A stretch of 64,000 bases of DNA, from contig NZ_JAUSZH010000001.1 of NCBI RefSeq assembly GCF_030817355.1, positions 2,846,501 to 2,910,500 of the forward strand, written 5' to 3'. Within the stretch, counting starts at the first letter, position 1. Each line of letters starts with the position of its first letter. The position numbers were made by a program, and so were the translations under genes. A model generated the notes under the pieces. It did no database searches. It was not told the origin of the DNA and saw only the letters and a program-made list of their open reading frames with translations. Below are positions 43,407 through 52,026 of the stretch, one piece after another. This DNA comes from Streptomyces sp. V1I1 (GTDB lineage Bacteria; Actinomycetota; Actinomycetes; Streptomycetales; Streptomycetaceae).

Positions 43407-45281
43407 TCAGTTGCGCTTGGCGCGGGAGGCCGTGCGGCCGCGCTCCTTCTGGTCCAGGACGACCTTGCGGATACGCACGGTCTCCGGGGTCACCTCGATG
43501 CACTCGTCCTCGCGGCAGAACTCCAGGGACTGCTCCAGCGACAGCTTCCGGGCGGGCACCACGTTCTCGGTGGTGTCCGCGGACGCGGCACGCATGTTGG
43601 TGAGCTTCTTCTCCTTGGTGATGTTCACGTCCATGTCGTCGGCGCGAGAGTTCTCGCCGACGATCATGCCCTCGTACACCTCGGTGCCCGCCTCGGTGAA
43701 GATGACACCGCGCTCCTGGAGGTTGACCATCGCGAACGGCGTGACCGAGCCCGAGCGGTCGGCGACCAGGGAACCGTTGTGACGGGTGCGCAGCTCGCCG
43801 AACCAGGGCTCGTGGCCCTCGAAGATGGAGTGCGCGATGCCCGTACCGCGGGTCTGGGTGAGGAACTCCGTACGGAAGCCGATGAGTCCGCGGGACGGGA
43901 CGATCCACTCCATGCGGACCCAGCCCGAGCCGTGGTTGGTCATCGTCTCCATGCGGCCCTTGCGGGTGGCCATCAGCTGGGTGATGGCGCCGAGGTGCTC
44001 CTCGGGCGAGTCGATCGTCATGCGCTCGATCGGCTCGTGGAGCTTGCCGTTGATCTCCTTGGTGACCACCTCGGGCTTGCCGACGGTCAGCTCGAAGCCC
44101 TCACGGCGCATCTGCTCGACCAGGATGGCCAGCGCGAGCTCGCCTCGGCCCTGGACCTCCCATGCGTCGGGACGCTCGGTGTCCAGGACGCGGAGCGAGA
44201 CGTTACCGATCAACTCACGGTCCAGACGGTCCTTCACCTGGCGGGCGGTGACCTTGTGGCCCTTGCCGCCCTTGCCGACCAGCGGCGAGGTGTTCGTACC
44301 GATGGTCATGGAGATGGCGGGCTCGTCGACCGTGATCAGCGGGAGCGCGATCGGGTTCTCGGGGTCGGCGAGGGTCTCACCGATCATGATGTCCGGGATA
44401 CCGGCGATGGCGCAGATGTCGCCCGGGCCTGCCTTCTCGGCCGGCCTGCGGGTGAGCGCCTCCGTCATCATCAGCTCGGTGATCCGGACGTTGGACATGG
44501 TGCCGTCGCGCTTGATCCACGTGACGGTCTGGCCCTTCTTCAGCTCTCCCTGCTCGACGCGGCACAGCGCGATACGGCCCAGGAAGTTGTCGGCGTCCAG
44601 GTTGGTGACGTGGGCCTGGAGCGGCGCGGCCTCGTCGTACTCCGGGGCCGGGACGTGCTCGAGGATCGTGTTGAAGAACGGCTCGAGGTTCTCGCTGTCG
44701 GACGGGACGGTGCCGTCCTCCGGCTTGGTCAGCGAGGCGACGCCGTCACGGGCGCAGGCGTAGACGATGGGGAACTCGATCTGCTCCTCGTCCGCGTCCA
44801 GGTCCAGGAAGAGGTCGTACGTCTCGTTGACGACCTCGTCGATCCGGGAGTCCGGGCGGTCCGTCTTGTTGATGCAGAGGATGACGGGCATCCGGGCCTG
44901 CAGCGCCTTGCGGAGCACGAAACGGGTCTGCGGCAGCGGGCCCTCGGAGGCGTCGACGAGCAGAACGACCGCGTCCACCATCGACAGACCGCGCTCCACC
45001 TCGCCGCCGAAGTCGGCGTGACCGGGGGTGTCGATGATGTTGATGGTGATCGGGGCCCCGCCGGCCTTGGGGTGGTACTTAACGGCGGTGTTCTTCGCCA
45101 GGATCGTGATGCCCTTCTCACGCTCCAGGTCGTTCGAGTCCATCATGCGGTCGTCGAGGTGCTCGGCGGCGTGCGCGGCGAACGCGCCGGCCTGCTTCAG
45201 CATGGCGTCGACCAAGGTGGTCTTGCCGTGGTCGACGTGGGCGACGATGGCAACGTTACGGATGTCGTGGCGCGTGGGCAT
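43407..45281 (-). CDS. typA: Translational GTPase TypA/BipA
   Basis: The product has 624 residues from ATG at 45281 (MPTRHDIRNVAIVAHVDHGK). The G1 motif is AHVDHGKTTLVD; switch I EREKGITI, G3 DTPGHAD, G4 NKTD and G5-like YACARDG are all present. Domain 2, the two EF-G-like domains and the BipA-specific C-terminal domain (PARKLSLEQSLEFCREDECI) follow. It is a ribosome-binding GTPase that supports ribosome assembly and growth under stress or cold. It is transcribed alone and has its own terminator. Confidence 0.96.
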   Translation of the reverse strand: MPTRHDIRNVAIVAHVDHGKTTLVDAMLKQAGAFAAHAAEHLDDRMMDSNDLEREKGITILAKNTAVKYHPKAGGAPITINIIDTPGHADFGGEVERGLSMVDAVVLLVDASEGPLPQTRFVLRKALQARMPVILCINKTDRPDSRIDEVVNETYDLFLDLDADEEQIEFPIVYACARDGVASLTKPEDGTVPSDSENLEPFFNTILEHVPAPEYDEAAPLQAHVTNLDADNFLGRIALCRVEQGELKKGQTVTWIKRDGTMSNVRITELMMTEALTRRPAEKAGPGDICAIAGIPDIMIGETLADPENPIALPLITVDEPAISMTIGTNTSPLVGKGGKGHKVTARQVKDRLDRELIGNVSLRVLDTERPDAWEVQGRGELALAILVEQMRREGFELTVGKPEVVTKEINGKLHEPIERMTIDSPEEHLGAITQLMATRKGRMETMTNHGSGWVRMEWIVPSRGLIGFRTEFLTQTRGTGIAHSIFEGHEPWFGELRTRHNGSLVADRSGSVTPFAMVNLQERGVIFTEAGTEVYEGMIVGENSRADDMDVNITKEKKLTNMRAASADTTENVVPARKLSLEQSLEFCREDECIEVTPETVRIRKVVLDQKERGRTASRAKRN

Positions 45282-45496
45282 GCTGACTAGCGCTTCTCTC
45301 GATCGTGGGATCAGGCGTCTGACGGTCGTAGCCTCGTCCGCCCGCCGGGCGGACACGCCACGGCTAGTCCTATGGTACGGGGCCGCCGCGTCGGGGGCTT
45401 CCCGGCCCGATCGGGAGAAGGATCGTGGAGCACTGGGGTGTACTGAAGCGTGTGGTGGAGCGGGGTCGAAAGCCCGGGTCAAGGGGTGATCACGAT

Positions 45497-45525
45497 CTTG
45501 CCCGCCGGCGACGCCGACGGGCAAG
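45497..45525 (-). terminator. Hairpin after the large family-5 lipoprotein gene
   Basis: CTTGCCCGCCGGCG (45497-45510) pairs with 45512-45525 with one mismatch. The innermost pairs must open to form a loop, leaving about 11 bp. It lies 31 bases past the stop on the minus strand. Confidence 0.5.
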
Positions 45526-45556
45526 GGACTTGAGCCAGTTCTGAGGTTCTGACCTG

Positions 45557-47725
45557 CTACTTCTTAGTAGCTTTGGCGTCCTTGGGCTTCTTGAAGCCAA
45601 TGTCCTGGTAGCGGGGTGTGGCGAAGCCGAAGGCGCCCGCGTTGGCCACCTGGGACTTGGCCGCGACCAGCTCGGGGCGCTGGTAGAGGGGGATGGATCC
45701 GGCCGCGGCCCAGATCCGGGCGTCGGCCCTGCGCACCAGGTCGCGGGCTGCGTCCTCGTCCAGCTCGGCGGCCGCCTGGTCGAAGAGCTGGTCGATGTGG
45801 TCGGAGCCGACGCGGGTGTAGTTCTGCTCCACCAGCAGTGAGCCGTCGGTGGCGGGCACGGGCTTGGCGAAGATCGGGCGGGCGTCGGTCGCCGGGTAGG
45901 CAGTGGCGGGCCAGGAGTACAGCGCCAGGTCGTAGTCGCCCGATGCGATGTGGTCCTTGAAGTAGCTGTCGTCGGCGACCTTGGTGATCTCGGTGCGCAC
46001 GCCGATGCGGGCCAGCATCCGCGCGATCTTGTCGCCCACAGTGCGCAGCGCCTCGGAGCCATGGCCCGAGGGGAGGACGAAGCGCAGGGTGAGCGGCTTG
46101 CCGTCCTTGCCGATCGGGCCGCCCGCCCGGGCGGGGGCGGCCGTGCCGCGCGGGGCATACGCTCCGGCGAGGCCACCCTGCTTCTCCGCGGCGTTCGTCC
46201 GGGGCCTGGTCGCGGGGTCGTCGTCGAGGGACTCGGCCTGGCGTTGCAGGGCCATGCCCTGGAGGGCCGCGGCGGGCGCGGGCGCGAGGACATGCGTACC
46301 GCTGCTGCCTGACTCGGGGCCGTGGCCGCCGCTCGCGGGCTTGTCGTCGCCGACGATGTAGAGCCCCTCGTCGGAAGCCTTGTCGTCCTTCTTGTTCGCC
46401 TCGGTCTTGTTCGGCTCGGCCTTCTTCGGCTCGGTCGGGCTGGGTGACGGCTTCTTGTCGCCCTCGACCTCGCCGCCCGCCTTGGCCGGGTCGGGCTTCA
46501 TACGTGCTCCGGCGGGAGTCCAGCCGGCGTCGGCCAGCAGCGCCTGCGCCTCCTGGGTGTTCTGCTCGCCGAGCGCTGCGCTGTTGTCGGCGTACGCCCG
46601 CTGCCCGGCCAGTGCCAGATGGCTGCCGGGCGGGGTGGCGGGCAGGCCGAGCGGGGTCAGTACGGTCTCGGCCAGCTCCTTGCGGTTCAGCGCGCGGGCT
46701 ACAGCGCGGCGCACCCGGTCGTCGGCGAGCGGTCCCCTTTCGCCGTTCAGCGCGAGCTGGGTGTACACGGGCTCCAGCGACTTGCGGACCACATAGCCGT
46801 GGGCGAGCGGCTGGCCGCCGGTGCTCTTCTTCTCCCCTGCCGCGGGGGCGATCCGGTCCGCTGTGCTGCGGTCGACCTCAGCGAGATCGAGGCTGCCCGC
46901 GGTGATCGCGGCGGCGCGCTGGTCGCGCGGCACCGCGGTCAGCACCAGCCGCTCCAGCTTTGCCCGCTCCCCCCACCAGCGGGGATTGCGTACGAGCGTG
47001 GTCGTGCCCGCCGCGCGGTCGACGGATTTCAGCTGGAACGGGCCGGCCATCACCTTGAGCGTGCTGCGGGCCCCGTCGTTGAAGGAGGCCGGGGTGCCGG
47101 TGACGTCCCTCGGGTAGAGCGGGGTGAAGAGGGACCGCCAGTCCGCGTACGGCTTCTTGAAGGTGATCTTGACCTCGAGGCCGTTGGCGCCGCGCTCGAT
47201 CTTCTCGATCCGCTCGTAGCCGGCGTTGCGCGCGGTCCAGTACGCGGAGTCCTTGCCGCTCAGCGCGCGCCACTGGGAGACGAAGTCGGCCGCGTCGATC
47301 TCCCGGCCGTCGCTCCACACCGCCTCCTGGTTGAGCTTGTAGAGCACGACCTGCTTGGGCTCGCGCTTGACGACCTCGGCGGACTCCACGTAGTCGGGGT
47401 TGCGCTGCGGACGGCCGCTCCGGTCGAGGGTGAAGAGGGAGGGGAGCACGGCCCCGGCGATACGCGTCGTGGCTGCGTCCGCGTCGGCCTGGAAGGTGTT
47501 GAGCGTGGTGGGCAAGGCGTCGATCGCCCAGCGCAGCGTCCCTCCGTCGGCGACCAGATCGCGCCCGGCGGCCGCGATGTCCTGGGCCGCGGCCTTGCCG
47601 GTGTCGGGCTCACCCGAGCTGCAGCCCGACAGTACGGGCAGAGCGAGCACCCCGCTGGTGAGCAGCGCGACAGAGCGGAGCGTGCGGGAGCATGTCCTCC
47701 CGCGTGGCGCGTCGACCTTGGACAT
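45557..47725 (-). CDS. Large solo SBP family 5 lipoprotein with low-complexity insertion
   Basis: The product has 722 residues from ATG at 47725 (an in-frame ATG lies at 47746). Its signal is SVALLTSGVLALPVLSGCSSG with the lipobox LSGC. Residues about 55-400 match peptide-binding proteins (LRWAIDALPTTLNTFQADAD, AVWSDGREIDAADFVSQW, RRAVARALNRKELAETVL). Residues about 415-535 are a Lys/Pro/Ala/Gly-rich insertion. The last 180 residues resume the second ligand-binding lobe (LTLRFVLPSGHG and DYDLALYSWPATAYP). No permease or ATPase accompanies it. It may serve one of the neighbouring peptide transporters or act as a monitor protein; this is inference. Confidence 0.85.
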   Translation of the reverse strand: MSKVDAPRGRTCSRTLRSVALLTSGVLALPVLSGCSSGEPDTGKAAAQDIAAAGRDLVADGGTLRWAIDALPTTLNTFQADADAATTRIAGAVLPSLFTLDRSGRPQRNPDYVESAEVVKREPKQVVLYKLNQEAVWSDGREIDAADFVSQWRALSGKDSAYWTARNAGYERIEKIERGANGLEVKITFKKPYADWRSLFTPLYPRDVTGTPASFNDGARSTLKVMAGPFQLKSVDRAAGTTTLVRNPRWWGERAKLERLVLTAVPRDQRAAAITAGSLDLAEVDRSTADRIAPAAGEKKSTGGQPLAHGYVVRKSLEPVYTQLALNGERGPLADDRVRRAVARALNRKELAETVLTPLGLPATPPGSHLALAGQRAYADNSAALGEQNTQEAQALLADAGWTPAGARMKPDPAKAGGEVEGDKKPSPSPTEPKKAEPNKTEANKKDDKASDEGLYIVGDDKPASGGHGPESGSSGTHVLAPAPAAALQGMALQRQAESLDDDPATRPRTNAAEKQGGLAGAYAPRGTAAPARAGGPIGKDGKPLTLRFVLPSGHGSEALRTVGDKIARMLARIGVRTEITKVADDSYFKDHIASGDYDLALYSWPATAYPATDARPIFAKPVPATDGSLLVEQNYTRVGSDHIDQLFDQAAAELDEDAARDLVRRADARIWAAAGSIPLYQRPELVAAKSQVANAGAFGFATPRYQDIGFKKPKDAKATKK

Positions 47726-48046
47726 GGCTTGTACCTCTTCGTCCAATTTTGCGGAATTTGGAGATGATCACACCGATTCCCGTCCACTGAAGTGGAAGGA
47801 GCGCGACAGGCGGCTGCGACACGGCGCGACCGGATCCAAGGTCACCCATGCGGCCCAACGCATAACCAGACACAATGGCACTTAAAGGGAGAAAATGAGG
47901 CTAGTGATATCCGAACCACAAGGGGCGCGCTGAAAGCGCATGCGCCGGGAATCCCTGCTCGTCCCCTTCACAAGCGGGGACGTGACGCGCGACACTCGCA
48001 GGCGCATGAGCCATGCCACCGCACCCTGCGGAAGTGAGGGCAAGTC
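47726..48046. other. Divergent promoter region of the lipoprotein gene and the sdh operon
   Basis: This 321-base gap contains a hairpin CGTCCCC/GGGGACG (47960-47966 with 47976-47982) upstream of the 84-residue gene. It also has a 12-codon open frame with a GGGAG site at 47895-47933. No other gene was seen. Confidence 0.4.
47895..47933 (+). other. Possible 12-codon leader open frame upstream of the sdh operon
   Basis: ATG at 47895 has AAAGGGAG just upstream and encodes MRLVISEPQGAR followed by TGA. GCGC-TGAAA-GCGC, a small hairpin, overlaps the stop. This could be a translated leader, but no biased codon string for attenuation is present. Confidence 0.3.
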
Positions 48047-48301
48047 ATGTCCCAGCAGGAAGACCTGATGGTGATTCAGCGGCGCCTCGACGAGCTGGTC
48101 CAGCGTGTCGGAGAGCTGGAGCGGACCGTCGATCAGCTACGTGGCGCCGGCCCGGCCACGACTGCCGAGCCGATCACACCGGGCACGAAGACACCGGGCC
48201 GCCCCGAGCTGGTCACCATTCCCGACGTCCCGTACAACAACGCGCTGTGGACGGATTCGGACGACGAGGGCCTGGGCGTCCGAGACCGGCACGCTCCCTA
48301 G
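48047..48301 (+). CDS. Small coiled-coil protein upstream of sdhC
   Basis: The product has 84 residues. Residues 8-33 (MVIQRRLDELVQRVGELERTV) show heptad spacing typical of a short coiled coil; the rest is acidic and Pro/Thr-rich. No domain is recognised. It starts at ATG 48047 with GTGAGGG upstream and ends 9 bases before the sdhC start, so it should be co-transcribed and may be linked to succinate dehydrogenase or simply be a conserved neighbour. Confidence 0.7.
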   Translation: MSQQEDLMVIQRRLDELVQRVGELERTVDQLRGAGPATTAEPITPGTKTPGRPELVTIPDVPYNNALWTDSDDEGLGVRDRHAP

Positions 48302-48310
48302 GAGACCTCG

Positions 48311-49132
48311 TTGGCCACAGGTACTGAACCACCACAAGTCAATACGGGCGTGCACGGTGCCACGCGCGCCGCCATCGGACCGCGCCATCTGCGCACCGAC
48401 CGCTGGTGGCTGTCGCCCGCCCTGACCGCCGGCGGACTGCTCGCCTTCGTCATCTACTCGACCTGGCGGGCATTCGCCAACGCCGACTACTACGCGGCGC
48501 CGTATGTCTCGCCGTTCTACTCGCCCTGTATCGCGGAGAACTGCGAGCCGATGCGGCACGGCCCCAACTGGGAGATCTTTGGCAGCTGGTGGGGTCTGTC
48601 CCCGGCCCTGCTGATCCTGATCTTCCCGCTCGGCTTCCGGCTGACCTGCTACTACTACCGCAAGGCCTACTACCGGGGCCTCTGGGCCTCGCCCCCGGCC
48701 TGCGCGGTCGCCGAGCCGCACAAGAAGTACACCGGCGAGACCCGCTTCCCGCTGATCCTGCAGAACATCCACCGGTACTTCTTCTACGCGGCGATTCCGG
48801 TCGCCGGAATCCTCACGTACGACACTGTGCTCGCCTTCCGCGACGAGCACTACGAGTGGGGCCATATGGGCCTCGGCACCCTCGTCCTCCTGATCAACAT
48901 CGTGCTGATCTGGGCGTACACCCTCTCCTGCCACTCCTGCCGGCACATCATCGGCGGCCGGCTGAAGCACTTCTCCAAACACCCGGTGCGCTACCGCCTG
49001 TGGGGCTGGGTCGGCAAGCTGAATGAGCGCCACATGCTCCTCGCATGGACCTCGCTGATCAGCGTCGCGCTAGCCGACTTCTACGTCTATCTCGTCGCGT
49101 CCGGTGCCTTCGACGATCCGAGGTTGTTCTGA
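48311..49132 (+). CDS. sdhC: Succinate dehydrogenase/fumarate reductase membrane subunit
   Basis: The product has 273 residues from TTG at 48311 with GGAG six bases upstream; the length equals that of the mycobacterial Sdh1 membrane subunit. Five hydrophobic helices are visible (ALTAGGLLAFVIYSTWRAF, LSPALLILIFPLGFRLTCYYY, RYFFYAAIPVAGILTYDTV, LGTLVLLINIVLIWAYTL, LAWTSLISVALADFYVYLV). Histidines in NIHRYFF and SCHSCRHI could ligate haem or lie near quinone. It anchors SdhAB and passes electrons to menaquinone. Its stop is next to the ATG of sdhA (TGACATG). Confidence 0.88.
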   Translation: MATGTEPPQVNTGVHGATRAAIGPRHLRTDRWWLSPALTAGGLLAFVIYSTWRAFANADYYAAPYVSPFYSPCIAENCEPMRHGPNWEIFGSWWGLSPALLILIFPLGFRLTCYYYRKAYYRGLWASPPACAVAEPHKKYTGETRFPLILQNIHRYFFYAAIPVAGILTYDTVLAFRDEHYEWGHMGLGTLVLLINIVLIWAYTLSCHSCRHIIGGRLKHFSKHPVRYRLWGWVGKLNERHMLLAWTSLISVALADFYVYLVASGAFDDPRLF

Positions 49133-49133
49133 C

Positions 49134-51074
49134 ATGACGCAACTCGAACGACAGCAGTGGGACGTCGTGGTGGTGGGCGCGGGCGGCGCGGGCCTGCGGG
49201 CCGCCATCGAAGCGCGCGAGCGGGGCGCCCGCACGGCGGTCATCTGCAAATCCCTCTTCGGCAAGGCCCACACGGTGATGGCCGAGGGGGGCATCGCGGC
49301 CTCCATGGGCAATGTGAACCCCGGGGACAGCTGGGAGGTGCACTTCCGCGACACCATGCGCGGCGGGAAGTTCCTCAACCAGTGGCGGATGGCAGAGCTG
49401 CACGCGCGTGAGGCGCCCGACCGGGTCTGGGAGCTGGAGACCTGGGGGGCGCTCTTCGACCGCACGGCCGAGGGGAAGATCTCCCAGCGGAACTTCGGCG
49501 GACACGAGTACCCACGACTGGCGCACGTCGGCGACCGGACGGGCCTGGAGCTGATCCGTACGCTCCAGCAGAAGATCGTCTCGCTGCAGCAGGAGGACAA
49601 GGAAGAGTTCGGCGACTACGAAGCCCGGTTGAAGATCTTCCAGGAGTGCACGGTCACCCGCGTACTCAAGGATGGCGACAGGGTCTGCGGGACCTTCTGT
49701 TACGAGCGGGAGTCCGGGCGCTTCTTCGTTCTCGAGGCGCCGTCCGTGGTGCTGTCCACCGGCGGCATCGGCAAGTCCTTCAAGGTGACGTCCAATTCGT
49801 GGGAGTACACCGGCGACGGGCACGCGCTGGCGCTGCTCGCGGGCGCACCGCTGCTCAACATGGAGTTTGTGCAGTTCCACCCGACCGGGATGGTCTGGCC
49901 GCCTTCGGTGAAGGGGATCCTCGTCACCGAATCGGTGCGCGGCGACGGCGGTGTGCTGCGCAACTCCGAGGGCAAGCGGTTCATGTTCGACTACGTTCCC
50001 GACGTCTTCAAGGAGAAGTACGCGCAGTCGGAGGAGGAGGGCGACCGCTGGTACGAGGACCCGGACAACAACCGGCGTCCTCCCGAGCTGCTGCCGCGCG
50101 ACGAGGTGGCCCGCGCCATCAACTCCGAGGTCAAGGCAGGCCGCGGCTCCCCGCACGGCGGCGTGTTCCTGGATGTCTCGACCCGGATGCCGGCCGAGGT
50201 CATCCGGCGTCGGCTGCCGTCGATGTACCACCAGTTCAAGGAGCTGGCGGACGTCGACATCACGGCGGAGGCGATGGAGGTCGGACCGACCTGTCACTAC
50301 GTGATGGGCGGCATCGCCGTCGAGTCCGACACCGCGGCCGCGGTCGGGGTTCCCGGCCTGTTCGCGGCTGGCGAGGTCGCCGGCGGGATGCACGGCTCCA
50401 ACCGGCTCGGCGGGAATTCACTGTCCGACCTGCTGGTCTTCGGACGGCGGGCGGGTCTGCACGCGGCCGAGTACGCACAGGGGCTCAGCGACCGCCCCGC
50501 GGTGGAGGACGGGCAGATCGACGAGGCCGCGGCGGAGGCACTGCGTCCGTTCAGCGCCGAGGGACCGCAGCCGGGCGAGGAGAACGGGAAGCCGCCGGAG
50601 AATCCGTACACCCTTCATCAGGAGCTCCAGCAGACGATGAACGACCTGGTCGGCATCATCCGGCGCGGGGCGGAGATGGAGCAGGCGCTGGAGAAGCTGG
50701 CGGGTCTGCGGGTACGGGCGCGGCGCGCCGGGGTCGAGGGGCACCGGCAGTTCAACCCCGGCTGGCACCTCGCGCTGGACCTGCGGAACATGCTGCTGGT
50801 CAGCGAGTGCATCGCGCGGGCGGCGCTGGAGCGCACCGAGAGCCGCGGCGGGCACACCCGCGAGGACTGCCCGACGATGGAGCGCGAGTGGCGGCGGGCC
50901 AATCTGCTGTGCCAACTCGTCGACCCCACCGGCGGCTTGGTGGCCACCGACCCGGTGCGCGGCCAGATCGCGCTCGTACGTAAGACGACCGATCCCATCC
51001 GTCCCGACTTGCTCGCCCTCTTCGAGAAGGAGGAGCTGGTCAAGTACCTCGCCGAAGAGGAGCTCTACGAGTGA
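49134..51074 (+). CDS. sdhA: Succinate dehydrogenase/fumarate reductase flavoprotein subunit
   Basis: The product has 646 residues. The FAD dinucleotide motif is VVVGAGGAGLRAAIEA; the covalent FAD site lies in SLFGKAHTVMAEGG, with the His next to Ala. The capping domain and active-site motifs are present: QFHPTGM, LVTESVRGDGG, and the GPTCHYVMGGI histidine region. It oxidises succinate to fumarate in the TCA cycle or the reverse under low oxygen. The start at 49134 follows the sdhC stop immediately, and sdhB overlaps by 4 bases. Confidence 0.95.
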   Translation: MTQLERQQWDVVVVGAGGAGLRAAIEARERGARTAVICKSLFGKAHTVMAEGGIAASMGNVNPGDSWEVHFRDTMRGGKFLNQWRMAELHAREAPDRVWELETWGALFDRTAEGKISQRNFGGHEYPRLAHVGDRTGLELIRTLQQKIVSLQQEDKEEFGDYEARLKIFQECTVTRVLKDGDRVCGTFCYERESGRFFVLEAPSVVLSTGGIGKSFKVTSNSWEYTGDGHALALLAGAPLLNMEFVQFHPTGMVWPPSVKGILVTESVRGDGGVLRNSEGKRFMFDYVPDVFKEKYAQSEEEGDRWYEDPDNNRRPPELLPRDEVARAINSEVKAGRGSPHGGVFLDVSTRMPAEVIRRRLPSMYHQFKELADVDITAEAMEVGPTCHYVMGGIAVESDTAAAVGVPGLFAAGEVAGGMHGSNRLGGNSLSDLLVFGRRAGLHAAEYAQGLSDRPAVEDGQIDEAAAEALRPFSAEGPQPGEENGKPPENPYTLHQELQQTMNDLVGIIRRGAEMEQALEKLAGLRVRARRAGVEGHRQFNPGWHLALDLRNMLLVSECIARAALERTESRGGHTREDCPTMEREWRRANLLCQLVDPTGGLVATDPVRGQIALVRKTTDPIRPDLLALFEKEELVKYLAEEELYE

Positions 51075-51847
51075 GCAGCTACACAGCGGCCTTCAGGGTC
51101 TGGCGCGGTGATGCGGACGGCGGGGAGCTGGAGGACTTCGCCGTCGAGGTCAATGACGGGGAGGTCGTCCTCGACATCATCCACCGCCTCCAGGCCACCC
51201 AGGCCTCCGATCTCGCGGTCCGCTGGAACTGCAAGGCGGGCAAGTGCGGTTCGTGCAGCGCGGAGATCAACGGCCGGCCGCGGCTGCTGTGCATGACCCG
51301 GATGTCGGTCTTCTCGCGCGAGGAGACGATCACGGTGACGCCGCTGCGGGCGTTCCCGGTGGTGCGGGACCTGGTGACGGATGTGTCCTTCAACTACACG
51401 AAGGCGCGCGAGGTGCCGTCGTTCGTGCCGCCACCGGGGGTGCGGGCGGGCGAGTACCGGATGCAGCAGATGGATGTGGACCGCTCGCAGGAGTTCCGCA
51501 AGTGCATCGAGTGCTTCCTGTGCCAGGACACCTGCCATGTGGTGCGCGACCACGAGGAGAACAAGGCGGCGTTCGCCGGTCCGCGCTTTCTGATGCGGGT
51601 GGCGGAGCTGGACATGCACCCGCTGGACGCGGCCGCCGAGGCGGGCCTGGACCGCAAGAAGGCCGCCCAGGACGAGCACGGTCTGGGCTACTGCAACATC
51701 ACGAAGTGCTGCACGGAGGTGTGCCCCGAGGGCATCAAGATCACCGACAACGCGCTGATCCCGCTGAAGGAGCGCACGGTGGACCGGAAGTACGACCCGC
51801 TGGTGTGGCTGGGCGACAAGATCAGGCGGCGGGGCGCGGAGGACTAG
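51071..51847 (+). CDS. sdhB: Succinate dehydrogenase/fumarate reductase iron-sulfur subunit
   Basis: The product has 258 residues from GTG at 51071, overlapping sdhA by 4 bases. The N-terminal 2Fe-2S motif is CKAGKCGSC with a later Cys in LLCMTR. The C-terminal 4Fe-4S and 3Fe-4S motifs are CIECFLCQDTC and CNITKCCTEVCPEG. It conducts electrons from FAD to the membrane subunit. The stop codon TAG shares its last G with the left end of a MITE. Confidence 0.95.
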   Translation: MSSYTAAFRVWRGDADGGELEDFAVEVNDGEVVLDIIHRLQATQASDLAVRWNCKAGKCGSCSAEINGRPRLLCMTRMSVFSREETITVTPLRAFPVVRDLVTDVSFNYTKAREVPSFVPPPGVRAGEYRMQQMDVDRSQEFRKCIECFLCQDTCHVVRDHEENKAAFAGPRFLMRVAELDMHPLDAAAEAGLDRKKAAQDEHGLGYCNITKCCTEVCPEGIKITDNALIPLKERTVDRKYDPLVWLGDKIRRRGAED

Positions 51848-52021
51848 GGCGTGTATTAGAAGTCCCGCCTGCCCCGCGACGCCTGGCACGCACCCTCGCG
51901 ATGTTGTCGGAGTCGCCCAAGTACGCCCAGTACGAGGGCGATCCTCCGCCTTGCGATTGCACGCACCAGACGCCGCGGGGCCCGCCCTTCGGGCGGACGG
52001 CGCTACTTCTAAAACACGCCC
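51847..52021. mobile_element. 175-base MITE with 17-base terminal inverted repeats
   Basis: GGGCGTGTATTAGAAGT at 51847-51863 and the complement of GGGCGTGTTTTAGAAGT at 52005-52021 form terminal repeats with one mismatch. The interior is non-coding and includes a CCGCCC-TTC-GGGCGG hairpin near 51985-52000. The size and ends fit a non-autonomous element mobilised by a transposase elsewhere in the genome, probably of the IS5 or IS630 type; the family is a guess. It starts on the sdhB stop codon and ends 5 bases before the stop of the convergent gene, so it fills the whole gap. Confidence 0.82.
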
Positions 52022-52026
52022 TCGGC

